Of a DNA stretch of 64,000 nucleotides, positions 54,470-63,474 are shown piece by piece; position 1 is the first letter of the stretch; each line of letters opens with the position of its first letter. The notes below the pieces were generated by a model. The model made no database searches, was not told the DNA's origin, and saw nothing but the letters and a program-made list of their open reading frames with translations. The stretch lies in contig JADJLQ010000001.1 in the NCBI GenBank assembly GCA_016709995.1, positions 62,001 to 126,000 of the forward strand. Direction: 5' to 3'. This DNA comes from Saprospiraceae bacterium (GTDB lineage Bacteria > Bacteroidota > Bacteroidia > Chitinophagales > Saprospiraceae). The position numbers and the translations under genes are program-made.

Positions 54470-54946
54470 GTGTTCCGCATTACAGGAGAATATCAAGGCA
54501 CCATTGATGATAAGGGAAGGATTAAACTACCTTCTGGCCTTGTAAAACAGTTATCAGAACAAGGGATTACGCTCAATTTCGTCGTCAACAGAGGTTTTGA
54601 AAAATGCCTCATGATTTATCCAAAAACAGTATGGGATCAAAAAGCAAACGAGGTAGATCGGCTCAACCTCTATGACCCTGTCCAAAGACAATTTGTACGG
54701 TATTTCTACAGGGGAGCTACAGAGATCAATGCCGATGCCACCGATCGCTTACTGATTCCAAAAAATCTATCCGAACACGCATCTATTCAGAAAGAGATTG
54801 TATTGTATGCCTATCGGAATCAGATAGAATTGTGGGATGCTCAGATGTATAAAGATGAGTTGGCTAATGAGCCAGCCCAGTTTAGCGAGTTGGCTGCAAA
54901 GGTATTTGGTGGGGGTAGCGAGAACCAATCAAACTCTACAGATTGA
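54470..54946 (+). CDS. mraZ: Transcriptional regulator and division/cell-wall operon repressor MraZ
   Basis: 158 residues from the GTG at 54470 (reads MFRITGEYQGTIDDKGR), preceded by AGAGAGA as ribosome-binding site. Two SpoVT-AbrB-type domains carry DDKGRIKLPSGL (about 12-23) and DATDRLLIPKNL (about 85-96). MraZ forms a ring that binds the GTG-repeat operator just upstream and represses the dcw cluster. The open frame extends to a GTG at 54428, but that triplet is part of the operator and lies before the -7 box. The stop overlaps the rsmH start (TTGA). Confidence 0.93.
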   Translation: MFRITGEYQGTIDDKGRIKLPSGLVKQLSEQGITLNFVVNRGFEKCLMIYPKTVWDQKANEVDRLNLYDPVQRQFVRYFYRGATEINADATDRLLIPKNLSEHASIQKEIVLYAYRNQIELWDAQMYKDELANEPAQFSELAAKVFGGGSENQSNSTD

Positions 54947-55860
54947 GTGAGTACCATGTGCCAGCCATGGTGCAGGAGACCCTGGATGGGTTGGTGATCA
55001 ACCCAGATGGTATCTATGTAGATGCCACTTACGGAGGAGGAGGTCATTCGCAAGCTATCCTTCAAAAATTAAGCGACAAAGGTCGTTTGATCTCTTTTGA
55101 CCAGGACGAACAAGCATTCCAAAATAAATTGGAAGACAGCAGATTGACTTTGATTCTGTCTAATTTTAGATATATCTATCGGTTTCTTCGGTATTATGAT
55201 ATCTGTCAAGTAGATGGAGTATTGGCCGACCTGGGGGTTTCATCGCACCAGTTAGATATACCTCAGCGTGGGTTTGCCTTCAGACACAAAGAATTGAATT
55301 TGCCGCTGGATATGCGCATGAATCTATCACAAAGAAATTCTGCGGCTGACCTGATCAATCAATCTACCCCAGCCATACTGGAGAATATCTTCAAAGAATA
55401 TGGAGAGATATGGAATGCATCAAAATTGGTAGCCGCTATCATTGAATTTAAAAAGAAAAACCTGATAGAAACTGTAGGTCAATTGGTACAAATAGCCACA
55501 CCGGTCTCAGTTGGTCAGCCCAACCAATATCTGGCAAAAGTATTTCAAGCATTGCGGATTGCAGTAAATGATGAGATGGGTGCATTGCAATGCTTGCTTA
55601 CGGATACGGTGGACTATTTAAAGCCAGGAGGTCGATTAGTAATCATTTCATACCATTCTTTGGAAGACAGATTGGTAAAACACATGATTCAATCGGGCAA
55701 TGTGGAGGGGATCTTGAAGCGGGATCCATTTGGAAATAAATTAAAAGTATTTGAGGCAGTGACTAAGAAGCCTTTGATACCTTCAGATAAAGAGATAAAA
55801 GAAAACTACAGGGTACGAAGTGCCCGATTACGAATCGCTGAAAAGTCAGTGAAAGAATAA
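54943..55860 (+). CDS. rsmH: 16S rRNA (cytosine(1402)-N4)-methyltransferase
   Basis: A 305-residue SAM-dependent methyltransferase acting on the 30S P site. The N-terminal YHVPAMVQETLDGL and SAM motif VDATYGGGGHSQAIL (about 26-40) are followed by ADLGVSSHQLD, GFAFR and the C-terminal VIISYHSLEDRLVK and YRVRSARLR. A TTG start at 54943 overlaps the mraZ TGA. No ATG, GTG or CTG lies in frame between it and an upstream TAG at 54916, and the family needs the YHVP residues just after, so the rare TTG is forced. Confidence 0.95.
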   Translation: MSEYHVPAMVQETLDGLVINPDGIYVDATYGGGGHSQAILQKLSDKGRLISFDQDEQAFQNKLEDSRLTLILSNFRYIYRFLRYYDICQVDGVLADLGVSSHQLDIPQRGFAFRHKELNLPLDMRMNLSQRNSAADLINQSTPAILENIFKEYGEIWNASKLVAAIIEFKKKNLIETVGQLVQIATPVSVGQPNQYLAKVFQALRIAVNDEMGALQCLLTDTVDYLKPGGRLVIISYHSLEDRLVKHMIQSGNVEGILKRDPFGNKLKVFEAVTKKPLIPSDKEIKENYRVRSARLRIAEKSVKE

Positions 55861-55927
55861 CTGTAAAAATCAGAATGCACTTGTGTCGAAACATGCGCAG
55901 GAAAGATTTTTGAATAAAATTTTAATT

Positions 55928-56239
55928 ATGGAAGCAAGGTCTCAAAATAAGTTATTTCGCAATTTTTTTGCTGGAGGGTTGGTGTTAAAAAACCTGCCCT
56001 TTATCTATTTTGCTGGTGTGCTTGCTTTGATCTACATCGCCAATGCACATTCAGCTGAAAAAAAAGTAAGGGAAATACATCGACTCAGGGAAGAAGTAAA
56101 AGAACTTCGATGGCATTACATGTCATTTAAATCAGAGTTTTTATTCTCAAGCTCTCCTACCCAATTGGTCAATGATGTGAAGTACCTGGACCTGGGTTAT
56201 AACAAAAATTCATTCAATAAAAAATTAATCAAGAAGTAG
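55928..56239 (+). CDS. ftsL: FtsL-like cell-division protein
   Basis: 103 residues from the ATG at 55928; a GTG at 55883 would add 15. A short cytoplasmic part is followed by a transmembrane helix (about 20-39; LPFIYFAGVLALIYIANAHSA) and a leucine-zipper-like coiled coil (about 42-75; REIHRLREEVKELRWHYMSFK). This is the FtsL topology and the position (between rsmH and ftsI) is canonical. It links FtsQ/FtsB to FtsI/FtsW in the divisome. Sequence conservation of FtsL is low, so the call rests on topology plus position. Confidence 0.88.
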   Translation: MEARSQNKLFRNFFAGGLVLKNLPFIYFAGVLALIYIANAHSAEKKVREIHRLREEVKELRWHYMSFKSEFLFSSSPTQLVNDVKYLDLGYNKNSFNKKLIKK

Positions 56240-56246
56240 TCCAAGG

Positions 56247-58343
56247 ATGAAAGATGAAATCATCATACGAACCTATGTCGTTTTCCTGTTATTTGTCTTG
56301 ACAGGCTTCTTGATATTGGGTAGGGTCATCCAGGTAGGAGTCATCGAGGGCGACCGATGGCGGGCACGCGGCGACAGCCTTTATGTAAAACATCAACCGA
56401 TAGAAGCAGAACGTGGTAACATTATGTCGTCTGATGGGAGATTGTTAGTGACCTCTCTACCATTATTTGATGTTCGTATGGACCTTTTGACTCCATCTAA
56501 AGAAAGGTTTTTAAATAATATTGATTCGCTGGCGCTTTGCCTTTCGAGATATGTCAATCCCTCTATATCAGAGCGTGCCTACAGGGATCTTTTATGGCGT
56601 GAACGCCAGGCAGGCAATAGATACCTCATGATCAAAAATGATGTTTCTTATTCTCAAATGGAAAAAATTAAAAATTTTCCATTGTTTAGATTAGGCCAAT
56701 CTAAAAGTGGTCTCATCCTGGTCAAACGCGCACGTAGAGAAAGACCGTATAGAATGTTGGCGAGCAGAACATTGGGATCTGTTCGGACAGGAGCCAATCC
56801 TGTAGGTTTGGAAGGATATTATGATAAAGTTTTAGGTGGAGAGCAAGGAAGCCAACTTGTTCAAAAAGTAGCTAGAGATATTTGGGTGCCGGTAGATGAT
56901 ATCAGTGAGTATGAGCCTAAGAGAGGACAGGATATTGTCACCCACCTGGACATTGATATTCAAGATGTAGCCGAACAGGCATTGTATAAATCTATCGCAC
57001 ATCATAATGCGTTGGGTGGCACTGCAGTCGTTATGGAAGTCAAGACAGGAGCTATTAAAGCTATGGCCAACCTTTCCAGATCTGGCGACGATATAGGCGA
57101 GTATTTTAATTATGCAGTTGCTGAAGCTACGGAACCTGGTTCTACTTTTAAACTAGCCACGATGATGGCACTATATGAAGATGGATTGATTTCACCGATA
57201 GATCGAGTCAACATCAACCAGGGATCAGTCGAAATCTGCGGAAAAAAAATAAAAGACTCAGAGGATCATGGCATAGCCAATCCTACGCTGAGGCAAGTAT
57301 TTGCTATGTCATCCAATGTAGGTGTGGCAGTGACAGCTCAAAAATATTATGCCAACAATGCTAAAAAATTTATTAATAGACTTCATCAATTCCGTTTAGA
57401 TAAGCGTTCAGGCATAGACCTCGAGGGAGAGCCAACTCCATATATTAAACAAGCTTATAATCAAGATCAGAAATGGAGCTGCACCTCTATACCGTGGATG
57501 GCCCATGGGTATGAACTCACTCTTACACCCTTGCAAATGTTAACTTTTTACAATGCGGTAGCTAATAAAGGTAAAATGATGCAGCCCCAGCTGGTTCATC
57601 AGGTATTGGAGTATTCTGAACCCATAAAGACAATTCAACCTGAAGTACTTGAAGACAAAATTTGTTCCAAAGCTACTTTAGACTTTGCCCTGGACTTATT
57701 GAAGAGTACTGTAGACAGCGGCGGAACAGCTCGCGCACTAAAAAATGATCTTTATTCGATAGCGGGTAAAACCGGTACAGCCGTCACCAATTATTTTAAA
57801 GGGGATATTAGTGAAGGAAAAAAATATCAGGCTTCTTTCACCGGTTTTTTTCCTGCTGAAGACCCGACTTATTCCTGCATTGTTGTGATCTATGAGCCCA
57901 AAGTCAATGGGTTCTATGGTGCATCTGCAGCCATGCCTGTTTTTAAGGAGATAGCTGATTATTGTATAGCCTCTCAATTTATACTTCCATCGGAAATGGC
58001 AGATGAAGAAAAGCCTATGACAACAAATCCAAACATCAGGGCTGGAGGATATGCTACGGATCTGAGGACCATCTTACATTTTAGTGGAGTAAGGTTTGAA
58101 AATAATTGTATCAGTGAATGGGGTATAGTGCAACCTGATGAAAATCGATTAGAGCTCTCAGGTACAAATGCTGACTCAGGCCAAATACCTGATGTCAGAG
58201 GCATGGGCCTTCGGGATGCCTTATTTATATTGGAAAATAAAGGGATAAGAGTAAAACTCCTCGGCCATGGTAGAGTAAAGCGGCAATCGATAGCCCCAGG
58301 CACAAAGGTCGAAGGGCAAACGATTGAATTAACTATGGGCTGA
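56247..58343 (+). CDS. ftsI: Division-specific peptidoglycan transpeptidase (PBP3/FtsI) with PASTA domain
   Basis: A 698-residue class B penicillin-binding protein. N-terminal membrane anchor (about 8-30), dimerisation domain (EAERGNIMSSDGRLL), then the transpeptidase with nucleophile S299 in STFK, S355-S356-N357 and K508-T-G-T. A single C-terminal PASTA domain (about 645-698; IPDVRGMGLRDALFILENKGIRV) is typical of Bacteroidota FtsI/SpoVD-like proteins. It cross-links septal peptidoglycan. It starts 7 bp after ftsL and ends 3 bp before murE. Confidence 0.95.
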   Translation: MKDEIIIRTYVVFLLFVLTGFLILGRVIQVGVIEGDRWRARGDSLYVKHQPIEAERGNIMSSDGRLLVTSLPLFDVRMDLLTPSKERFLNNIDSLALCLSRYVNPSISERAYRDLLWRERQAGNRYLMIKNDVSYSQMEKIKNFPLFRLGQSKSGLILVKRARRERPYRMLASRTLGSVRTGANPVGLEGYYDKVLGGEQGSQLVQKVARDIWVPVDDISEYEPKRGQDIVTHLDIDIQDVAEQALYKSIAHHNALGGTAVVMEVKTGAIKAMANLSRSGDDIGEYFNYAVAEATEPGSTFKLATMMALYEDGLISPIDRVNINQGSVEICGKKIKDSEDHGIANPTLRQVFAMSSNVGVAVTAQKYYANNAKKFINRLHQFRLDKRSGIDLEGEPTPYIKQAYNQDQKWSCTSIPWMAHGYELTLTPLQMLTFYNAVANKGKMMQPQLVHQVLEYSEPIKTIQPEVLEDKICSKATLDFALDLLKSTVDSGGTARALKNDLYSIAGKTGTAVTNYFKGDISEGKKYQASFTGFFPAEDPTYSCIVVIYEPKVNGFYGASAAMPVFKEIADYCIASQFILPSEMADEEKPMTTNPNIRAGGYATDLRTILHFSGVRFENNCISEWGIVQPDENRLELSGTNADSGQIPDVRGMGLRDALFILENKGIRVKLLGHGRVKRQSIAPGTKVEGQTIELTMG

Positions 58344-58346
58344 TCG

Positions 58347-59804
58347 ATGATGAAGTGGGCAGATTTAAAACAGTATATACAGTTCTTTGACAAGAAGGGA
58401 AACGCAGAGTTTGATGTAATAGGGGTAGACCTCGACTCAAGAAAAATAGCTGATGGATATGTATTTATAGCTATTGCAGGCATCGGATCCGATGGTCATG
58501 ATTTTATCAACAAGGCCATCTCTTCAGGAGCAAGGGCTGTTGTTTGTGAAAAAATACCCGAGGAACTGGTGGAAGAAATAGAGTATGTAGTAGTGAAAAG
58601 TTCTGCTCAAGCAGCCGGTATCATCGCAGATGTTTTTTTTAATCGCCCCTCCCGATCACTCAGATTGGTCGGAGTGACCGGAACCAATGGCAAGACTACT
58701 ACAGTCACTATGCTGTATCGATTGGTAAAAGCATTAGGTTACAAAGCGGGTTTGCTCAGTACCGTGCGCAATTTTGTACACGATCAGGAGATATCTGCAA
58801 GTCATACTACGCCGGATGTGATCAGGATCAATGGGCTTCTGGCTGATATGGTCAAAGCAGGATGTGATTTTGCATTCATGGAGGTCAGTTCACATGCGAT
58901 GAAACAATCGAGGGTTGCGGGATTGCATTTTGCCGGCGGAGTCTTTACTAATCTGACACATGATCATCTTGATTATCACGGATCGTTTCGGGATTATCTC
59001 GAATGTAAAAAAATGTTTTTTGATACCCTGTCAAAAGATGCATTTGCCATCATCAACAAAGATGATAAGAATGGTCCTGTGATGGTGCAGAATTGTAAAG
59101 CCGATGTTAAATATTATGGCTTCAGGCAAATCGTAGATTATAAAGGAAAAATTAAGGCCAATACCCTGCAAGGACTCATCCTGGACATCAATGGAGTTGA
59201 GGTACATAGCCGGCTGGTAGGTGCTTTCAACGGGTATAACTTTTTGGCCGTGTATGGTGTTGCATTGCGATTGGGCTTCGCTTCGACGGAAGTACTCGCT
59301 GCAATGAGTGAAATACAAGCAGTGGACGGCAGGTTTGATACTTTTTATCATGAAGGTAAAAAAGTGCTAGGCATAGTAGATTATGCTCATACTCCTGATG
59401 CCTTAGAAAATGTATTGGACACTATAAGGGAATTAAAAAATAAAGGATCAAGAATAATCACGGTAGTAGGGTGTGGAGGAGACCGAGACCGCACCAAGAG
59501 GCCATTGATGGCTCGAATAGCAGTGGATAAGAGTGATATGGTCATATTCACTTCCGACAATCCTCGCAGCGAAGATCCTCTTGATATCCTGGATGATATG
59601 ATGAGCGGACTTTCACCTGAAGAGGCAAAGTTGGTCTTCAGGCAAGTGGAACGGAAGGAAGCTATTAAAATGGCAACGATGATGGCTTCAAGACCAGGAG
59701 ACATCATATTGATAGCAGGCAAAGGACATGAAAACTACCAGGAAATAAAAGGACAGCGTTTCCCATTCGATGACAAAATCATATTAAAAGAAGTTTTGAT
59801 ATGA
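58347..59804 (+). CDS. murE: UDP-MurNAc-L-Ala-D-Glu:meso-diaminopimelate ligase
   Basis: A 485-residue Mur ligase. The ATP-binding loop is GTNGKTTT (112-119), with the conserved EVSSHAMKQSRVAGLHF and TNLTHDHLDYHG central. The specificity motif D404-N-P-R407 selects meso-diaminopimelate over lysine, so the peptidoglycan stem should carry meso-DAP. VGCGGDRDRTKRPLM and the late AGKGHENYQ complete it. The TGA stop overlaps an ATG (ATGA) that opens a 37-codon ORF of unknown meaning. Confidence 0.95.
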   Translation: MMKWADLKQYIQFFDKKGNAEFDVIGVDLDSRKIADGYVFIAIAGIGSDGHDFINKAISSGARAVVCEKIPEELVEEIEYVVVKSSAQAAGIIADVFFNRPSRSLRLVGVTGTNGKTTTVTMLYRLVKALGYKAGLLSTVRNFVHDQEISASHTTPDVIRINGLLADMVKAGCDFAFMEVSSHAMKQSRVAGLHFAGGVFTNLTHDHLDYHGSFRDYLECKKMFFDTLSKDAFAIINKDDKNGPVMVQNCKADVKYYGFRQIVDYKGKIKANTLQGLILDINGVEVHSRLVGAFNGYNFLAVYGVALRLGFASTEVLAAMSEIQAVDGRFDTFYHEGKKVLGIVDYAHTPDALENVLDTIRELKNKGSRIITVVGCGGDRDRTKRPLMARIAVDKSDMVIFTSDNPRSEDPLDILDDMMSGLSPEEAKLVFRQVERKEAIKMATMMASRPGDIILIAGKGHENYQEIKGQRFPFDDKIILKEVLI

Positions 59805-59914
59805 ATATTATAAGATTAATTATCATTCTCAGGTTGGTTTTAACAGGTACAGCGGGCGATGGCTTCAAAAGTGTAGTCTTACCCCGCTGCCTGTTTTTAA
59901 AAAAGTCAAACTAA
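59801..59914 (+). CDS. 37-residue ORF coupled to the murE stop (doubtful)
   Basis: An ATG overlapping the murE TGA (ATGA) opens a 37-codon frame ending TAA at 59912-59914. The N-terminal part is hydrophobic and rich in Ile/Leu (MNIIRLIIILRLVLTG). A terminator-like hairpin lies within its 3' half. It resembles a leader-peptide arrangement but has no known relative I can name. It may equally be chance; translation is unproven. Confidence 0.25.
   Translation: MNIIRLIIILRLVLTGTAGDGFKSVVLPRCLFLKKSN
59842..59898 (+). terminator. Intrinsic terminator or attenuator between murE and mraY
   Basis: A 13-bp stem (AACAGG-CAGCGGG, with TA bulged, 59842-59856, pairing with CCCGCTGCCTGTT, 59883-59895) with a 26-nt loop is followed by TTTTT and then A-rich DNA. 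It lies in the only sizeable gap (126 bp) of an otherwise tightly packed operon and may divide it into two expression units. Confidence 0.65.
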
Positions 59915-59930
59915 GTAATTAAAATATACA

Positions 59931-61178
59931 ATGCTTTATCATTTATTTGAATATATAAATAATCATTTTGATATACCCGGAGCAGGTCTGTTTCGCTACA
60001 TTTCCTTTAGAGCAGGCGGGGCTCTGATCTTTTCGTTGATTATATCGATTGTCTTTGGAAGCAGGATCATCAAAAGTTTGCGCAACAAACAAATCGGAGA
60101 AACAGTCAGAGATCTTGGGTTAAGTGGTCAGAAAGAAAAGGAGGGTACTCCTACCATGGGAGGAATCATCATCGTCATGGCTATCGTGATCCCTTGCCTT
60201 CTTTGGGCGAGATTAGACAACGTATATATATTACTAATGTTGTTTGTCACGCTTTGGTTATTCATGATCGGATTCATAGATGATTATATAAAGGTGTATA
60301 AAAAAAATAAGGAGGGCCTTAAAGCAAAAACAAAATTGGCAGGACAGATCGTTGCCGGCCTGATAGTAGCCCTTACTCTAATGTATAATAAACATGTGCT
60401 CATCCGTCTGACCGAATCAGAAGCAACACAGGCAAAATATGAGATCGTAGAGCATTTGAGCAAAACTGCCGAAGGACAGGAAAATATGGTTCACGCAAGA
60501 GCCTTGTCCACCAATGTACCTTTCTTTAAAGGCAATGTATTTGATTATTCAAAGTTATTGGGATGGATGGGTGAGGGCGCTAAAAAACTGACCCCATTGT
60601 TATATATCTTGCTGGTTATATTTATCATTACTGCCGTATCCAACGGATCTAATCTGACAGATGGTATTGATGGACTTGCGACTGGTGTCTCAGCGATCGT
60701 AGGGGTGACTCTTGGAGTTTTTGCGTACGTAAGTGGCAATTCAATATTCGCCAATTACCTGGGCATTTATTTCATACCCAATTCAGCAGAGTTGGTGATT
60801 TTTACTTCATGCTTTATCGGAGCATGTATTGGATTTTTATGGTACAACGCTTATCCTGCTTCGGTATTTATGGGCGATACCGGTAGTCTCACCCTTGGAG
60901 GCATTATCGCCACTTTGGCCATCGTCTTACGCAAAGAATTATTGATACCCATTTTATGCGGGATATTCCTGGTAGAAATATGTAGTGTCATGCTCCAGGT
61001 ATCTTATTTTAGATACACTAAGAAAAAGTATGGCGAAGGCCGAAGGATATTCAGAATGTCCCCATTACATCACCATTTTCAAAAAGGTGGAATGCACGAA
61101 GTGAAAATTGTAAATCGTTTTTGGATCATTGCTGTCCTGCTGGCTGTAGTGACGATCATCACTTTGAAAATCAGATAG
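59931..61178 (+). CDS. mraY: Phospho-N-acetylmuramoyl-pentapeptide-transferase
   Basis: A 415-residue integral membrane enzyme making lipid I. Ten transmembrane helices are recognisable. Catalytic or substrate motifs are TPTMGGIIIV (about 73-82), FIDDYIKVYKKNKEGL with the Asp pair (about 116-131), NLTDGIDGLATG (about 239-250) and the late MSPLHHHFQKGGMHE. About 45 extra residues between helices (KYEIVEHLSKTAEGQENMVHARALSTNVPFFKG region) make it longer than E. coli MraY (360), as in many Bacteroidota. ftsW starts on the next base, so murD is not in its usual place. Confidence 0.95.
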   Translation: MLYHLFEYINNHFDIPGAGLFRYISFRAGGALIFSLIISIVFGSRIIKSLRNKQIGETVRDLGLSGQKEKEGTPTMGGIIIVMAIVIPCLLWARLDNVYILLMLFVTLWLFMIGFIDDYIKVYKKNKEGLKAKTKLAGQIVAGLIVALTLMYNKHVLIRLTESEATQAKYEIVEHLSKTAEGQENMVHARALSTNVPFFKGNVFDYSKLLGWMGEGAKKLTPLLYILLVIFIITAVSNGSNLTDGIDGLATGVSAIVGVTLGVFAYVSGNSIFANYLGIYFIPNSAELVIFTSCFIGACIGFLWYNAYPASVFMGDTGSLTLGGIIATLAIVLRKELLIPILCGIFLVEICSVMLQVSYFRYTKKKYGEGRRIFRMSPLHHHFQKGGMHEVKIVNRFWIIAVLLAVVTIITLKIR

Positions 61179-62396
61179 ATGTTACAAATAGCTACCAAAA
61201 AGGAATGGAAGGGAGATAAAGTGATGTGGCTGATCATCGGCATATTGTTGGGGTTTGGACTGCTGGCTGTGTACAGTGCTACTGGCAGTATGGCCTACCT
61301 GAGATACAAAGGCAATACAGAGATGTATCTTATCAAACAATTGATCATGGTAGGCATCGGTTTGCTTTGTATGTATGCATGCCATCGTCAGAATTATTTG
61401 ATTTATAATAAACTCGCTCCTGTATTATTTTTGATTGCTATACCCTTATTGATTTATACCCTGGCATTTGGAGTCGAAACGAATGATGCCAAGAGATGGA
61501 TCACTTTGCCGGTCATCAATCTTTCATTTCAAACCAGCGATTATGCGAGGTTGGCTTTGATCATATATTTGGCAAGATCTCTATCTAATAAGCAGGAATA
61601 CATCAAGGATTTTAAAAGTGCTTTTATTCCTATCATGGTTCCTATTCTGATAATCTGTGGACTGATAGCACCTTCTAATCTTTCTACTTCCCTGCTACTA
61701 TTCGTGACCTCTATAATGCTGATGTTTGTAGGCAGAGTGTCATTCAAATATATTTTTATGATGGGCTTTTTTGGTGCCTTATTATTTGGAGTGGTGGTAT
61801 TGGTATGGTGGTTTTTTCCGGACCTCGCCAGGGTGGATACCTGGATCTCTCGAATTAAAGATTTTACCGGATCTGATGGCGGCTACCAGGTGGTACAATC
61901 AAAAATAGCCATCGCCAATGGATCATGGATGGGTGTGGGCCCGGGCAATAGTACACAACGTAACTTCCTTCCAGCTGCATATGCGGATTACATCTATGCC
62001 ATTATATGCGAAGAATATGGATTGATTGGTGCTACCGGCATAGTGATTTTGTACCTGTGGCTCTTGTTTAGGGTATCGCGCATTGTTTTAAAAAGTCCTA
62101 AAGCTTTTGGTGCTATGCTTGCGATGGGCCTGATATTAAATCTTGTTGTACAGGCATTCGCCAATATGGCAGTCTCTGTCAATTTGGTGCCGGTGACAGG
62201 ACTCACCTTGCCTTTAGTAAGTATGGGCGGAACCTCAGTATTATTTACGAGTGTTGCATTTGGCATCATCATGAGCGTGAGCAAATTCATAGAGTCTATG
62301 CAAGAAGAGCAACCGGTACCTGAAAAGGAATTAATTCCAATCACGAAAAAAGATTCTGTCATCAAAAAATACGAGGCGGATGAAAGTGATCATTAG
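61179..62396 (+). CDS. ftsW: Septal peptidoglycan polymerase FtsW (SEDS family)
   Basis: A 405-residue SEDS glycosyltransferase with about ten transmembrane helices, polymerising lipid II at the septum with FtsI. Landmarks are GVETNDAKRWITLPVINLSFQTSDYARL (about 86-113), the catalytic-loop region GDGGYQVVQSKIAIANGSWMGVGPGNSTQ analogue (about 232-260), PAAYADYIYAIICEEYGLIGA and LVPVTGLTLPLVSMGGTS. The start directly abuts mraY and the end overlaps murG by 17 bp. Confidence 0.94.
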   Translation: MLQIATKKEWKGDKVMWLIIGILLGFGLLAVYSATGSMAYLRYKGNTEMYLIKQLIMVGIGLLCMYACHRQNYLIYNKLAPVLFLIAIPLLIYTLAFGVETNDAKRWITLPVINLSFQTSDYARLALIIYLARSLSNKQEYIKDFKSAFIPIMVPILIICGLIAPSNLSTSLLLFVTSIMLMFVGRVSFKYIFMMGFFGALLFGVVVLVWWFFPDLARVDTWISRIKDFTGSDGGYQVVQSKIAIANGSWMGVGPGNSTQRNFLPAAYADYIYAIICEEYGLIGATGIVILYLWLLFRVSRIVLKSPKAFGAMLAMGLILNLVVQAFANMAVSVNLVPVTGLTLPLVSMGGTSVLFTSVAFGIIMSVSKFIESMQEEQPVPEKELIPITKKDSVIKKYEADESDH

Positions 62397-63474
62397 CGGC
62401 GGTGGAACAGGCGGACATATTTTTCCAGCTATCGCAATAGCTCAGGAAATAAAATCTCGTGTGCAAGATGCAGACATTCTGTTCGTAGGCGCAAATGGCA
62501 AAATGGAAATGGAGAAAGTGCCTCAGGCCGGATTTAAAATTATAGGTCTTGATGTAGCAGGATTTCAAAGAAAATCATTTTTAAAAAATATGGGATTGCC
62601 TTTTAAAGTGATCAAATCACTGATACAGGCATATTCAATTCTCAAGTCAGTTCAACCAGAGATAGTCGTTGGAGTAGGTGGTTATGCCAGCGGTCCTATA
62701 CTTTACATGGCACATTGGCTAAAGATCCCAACGCTGATTCAGGAGCAAAATTCCTATGCAGGTATCACCAACAAAATTCTTGGAAAAAGGGCCAGTAAAA
62801 TATGTGTAGCCTATCAGGGCATGGAAAAGTTTTTTGAGAAAGATAAAATTGTATTGACGGGCAATCCAGTCCGTAAAGACCTTTCAGATCTCCCCTTAAA
62901 AAGAATAGAAGCAGCTCAATACTTTCAACTAGATGGTGATAAGAAGACTGTGTTGGTGATGGGAGGAAGCTTGGGTGCAAAGACACTCAATGAAACTATG
63001 ATCAGCAATCTCTCCTTGATCCAATCCAATCCTGATATTCAGTGGATCTGGCAATACGGCAAGCAAGGGCAGCTTAAATATGGCGATACTCCGTACGGCA
63101 AAAATATAAAGGGCATGGCTTTCATTGAACGCACTGATCTGGCCTACGCTATTGCAGATGTGGTCTTATGCAGAGCAGGAGCACTTACTATTTCAGAAGT
63201 ATTGGTTGCTAATAAACCTTGTATCCTGGTACCATCACCCAATGTAGCAGAAGATCATCAGACGCATAATGCACGGGCTTTAACTGATCTGGGTGCAGCC
63301 ATCATGATTCAGGATGATGACTGCAACGTAAAGGCTATAAGACAGGTGTTGGAGTTGATAGAGGATGCCACCGCGATGGAGCTGATGAGCAAAGCACAGA
63401 CTAGTTTAGCGAGGCCTCAGGCAGCGGCTTTGATTGTAGATGAATTGTTCAAACTAATACCCAAAGCAGCATGA
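62380..63474 (+). CDS. murG: UDP-N-acetylglucosamine:lipid I N-acetylglucosaminyltransferase
   Basis: A 364-residue GT-B enzyme that converts lipid I to lipid II at the inner face of the membrane. The N-terminal glycine loop SGGGTGGHIFPAIAIA (about 5-20) is followed by VGVGGYASGPILYMAHWLKIPTLIQEQNSYAG, GNPVRKDL, the second loop VMGGSLGAKTLNE and the UDP-GlcNAc region CRAGALTISE. It overlaps ftsW by 17 bp and ftsQ by 4 bp (ATGA), leaving no room for murC. Confidence 0.95.
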   Translation: MKVIISGGGTGGHIFPAIAIAQEIKSRVQDADILFVGANGKMEMEKVPQAGFKIIGLDVAGFQRKSFLKNMGLPFKVIKSLIQAYSILKSVQPEIVVGVGGYASGPILYMAHWLKIPTLIQEQNSYAGITNKILGKRASKICVAYQGMEKFFEKDKIVLTGNPVRKDLSDLPLKRIEAAQYFQLDGDKKTVLVMGGSLGAKTLNETMISNLSLIQSNPDIQWIWQYGKQGQLKYGDTPYGKNIKGMAFIERTDLAYAIADVVLCRAGALTISEVLVANKPCILVPSPNVAEDHQTHNARALTDLGAAIMIQDDDCNVKAIRQVLELIEDATAMELMSKAQTSLARPQAAALIVDELFKLIPKAA

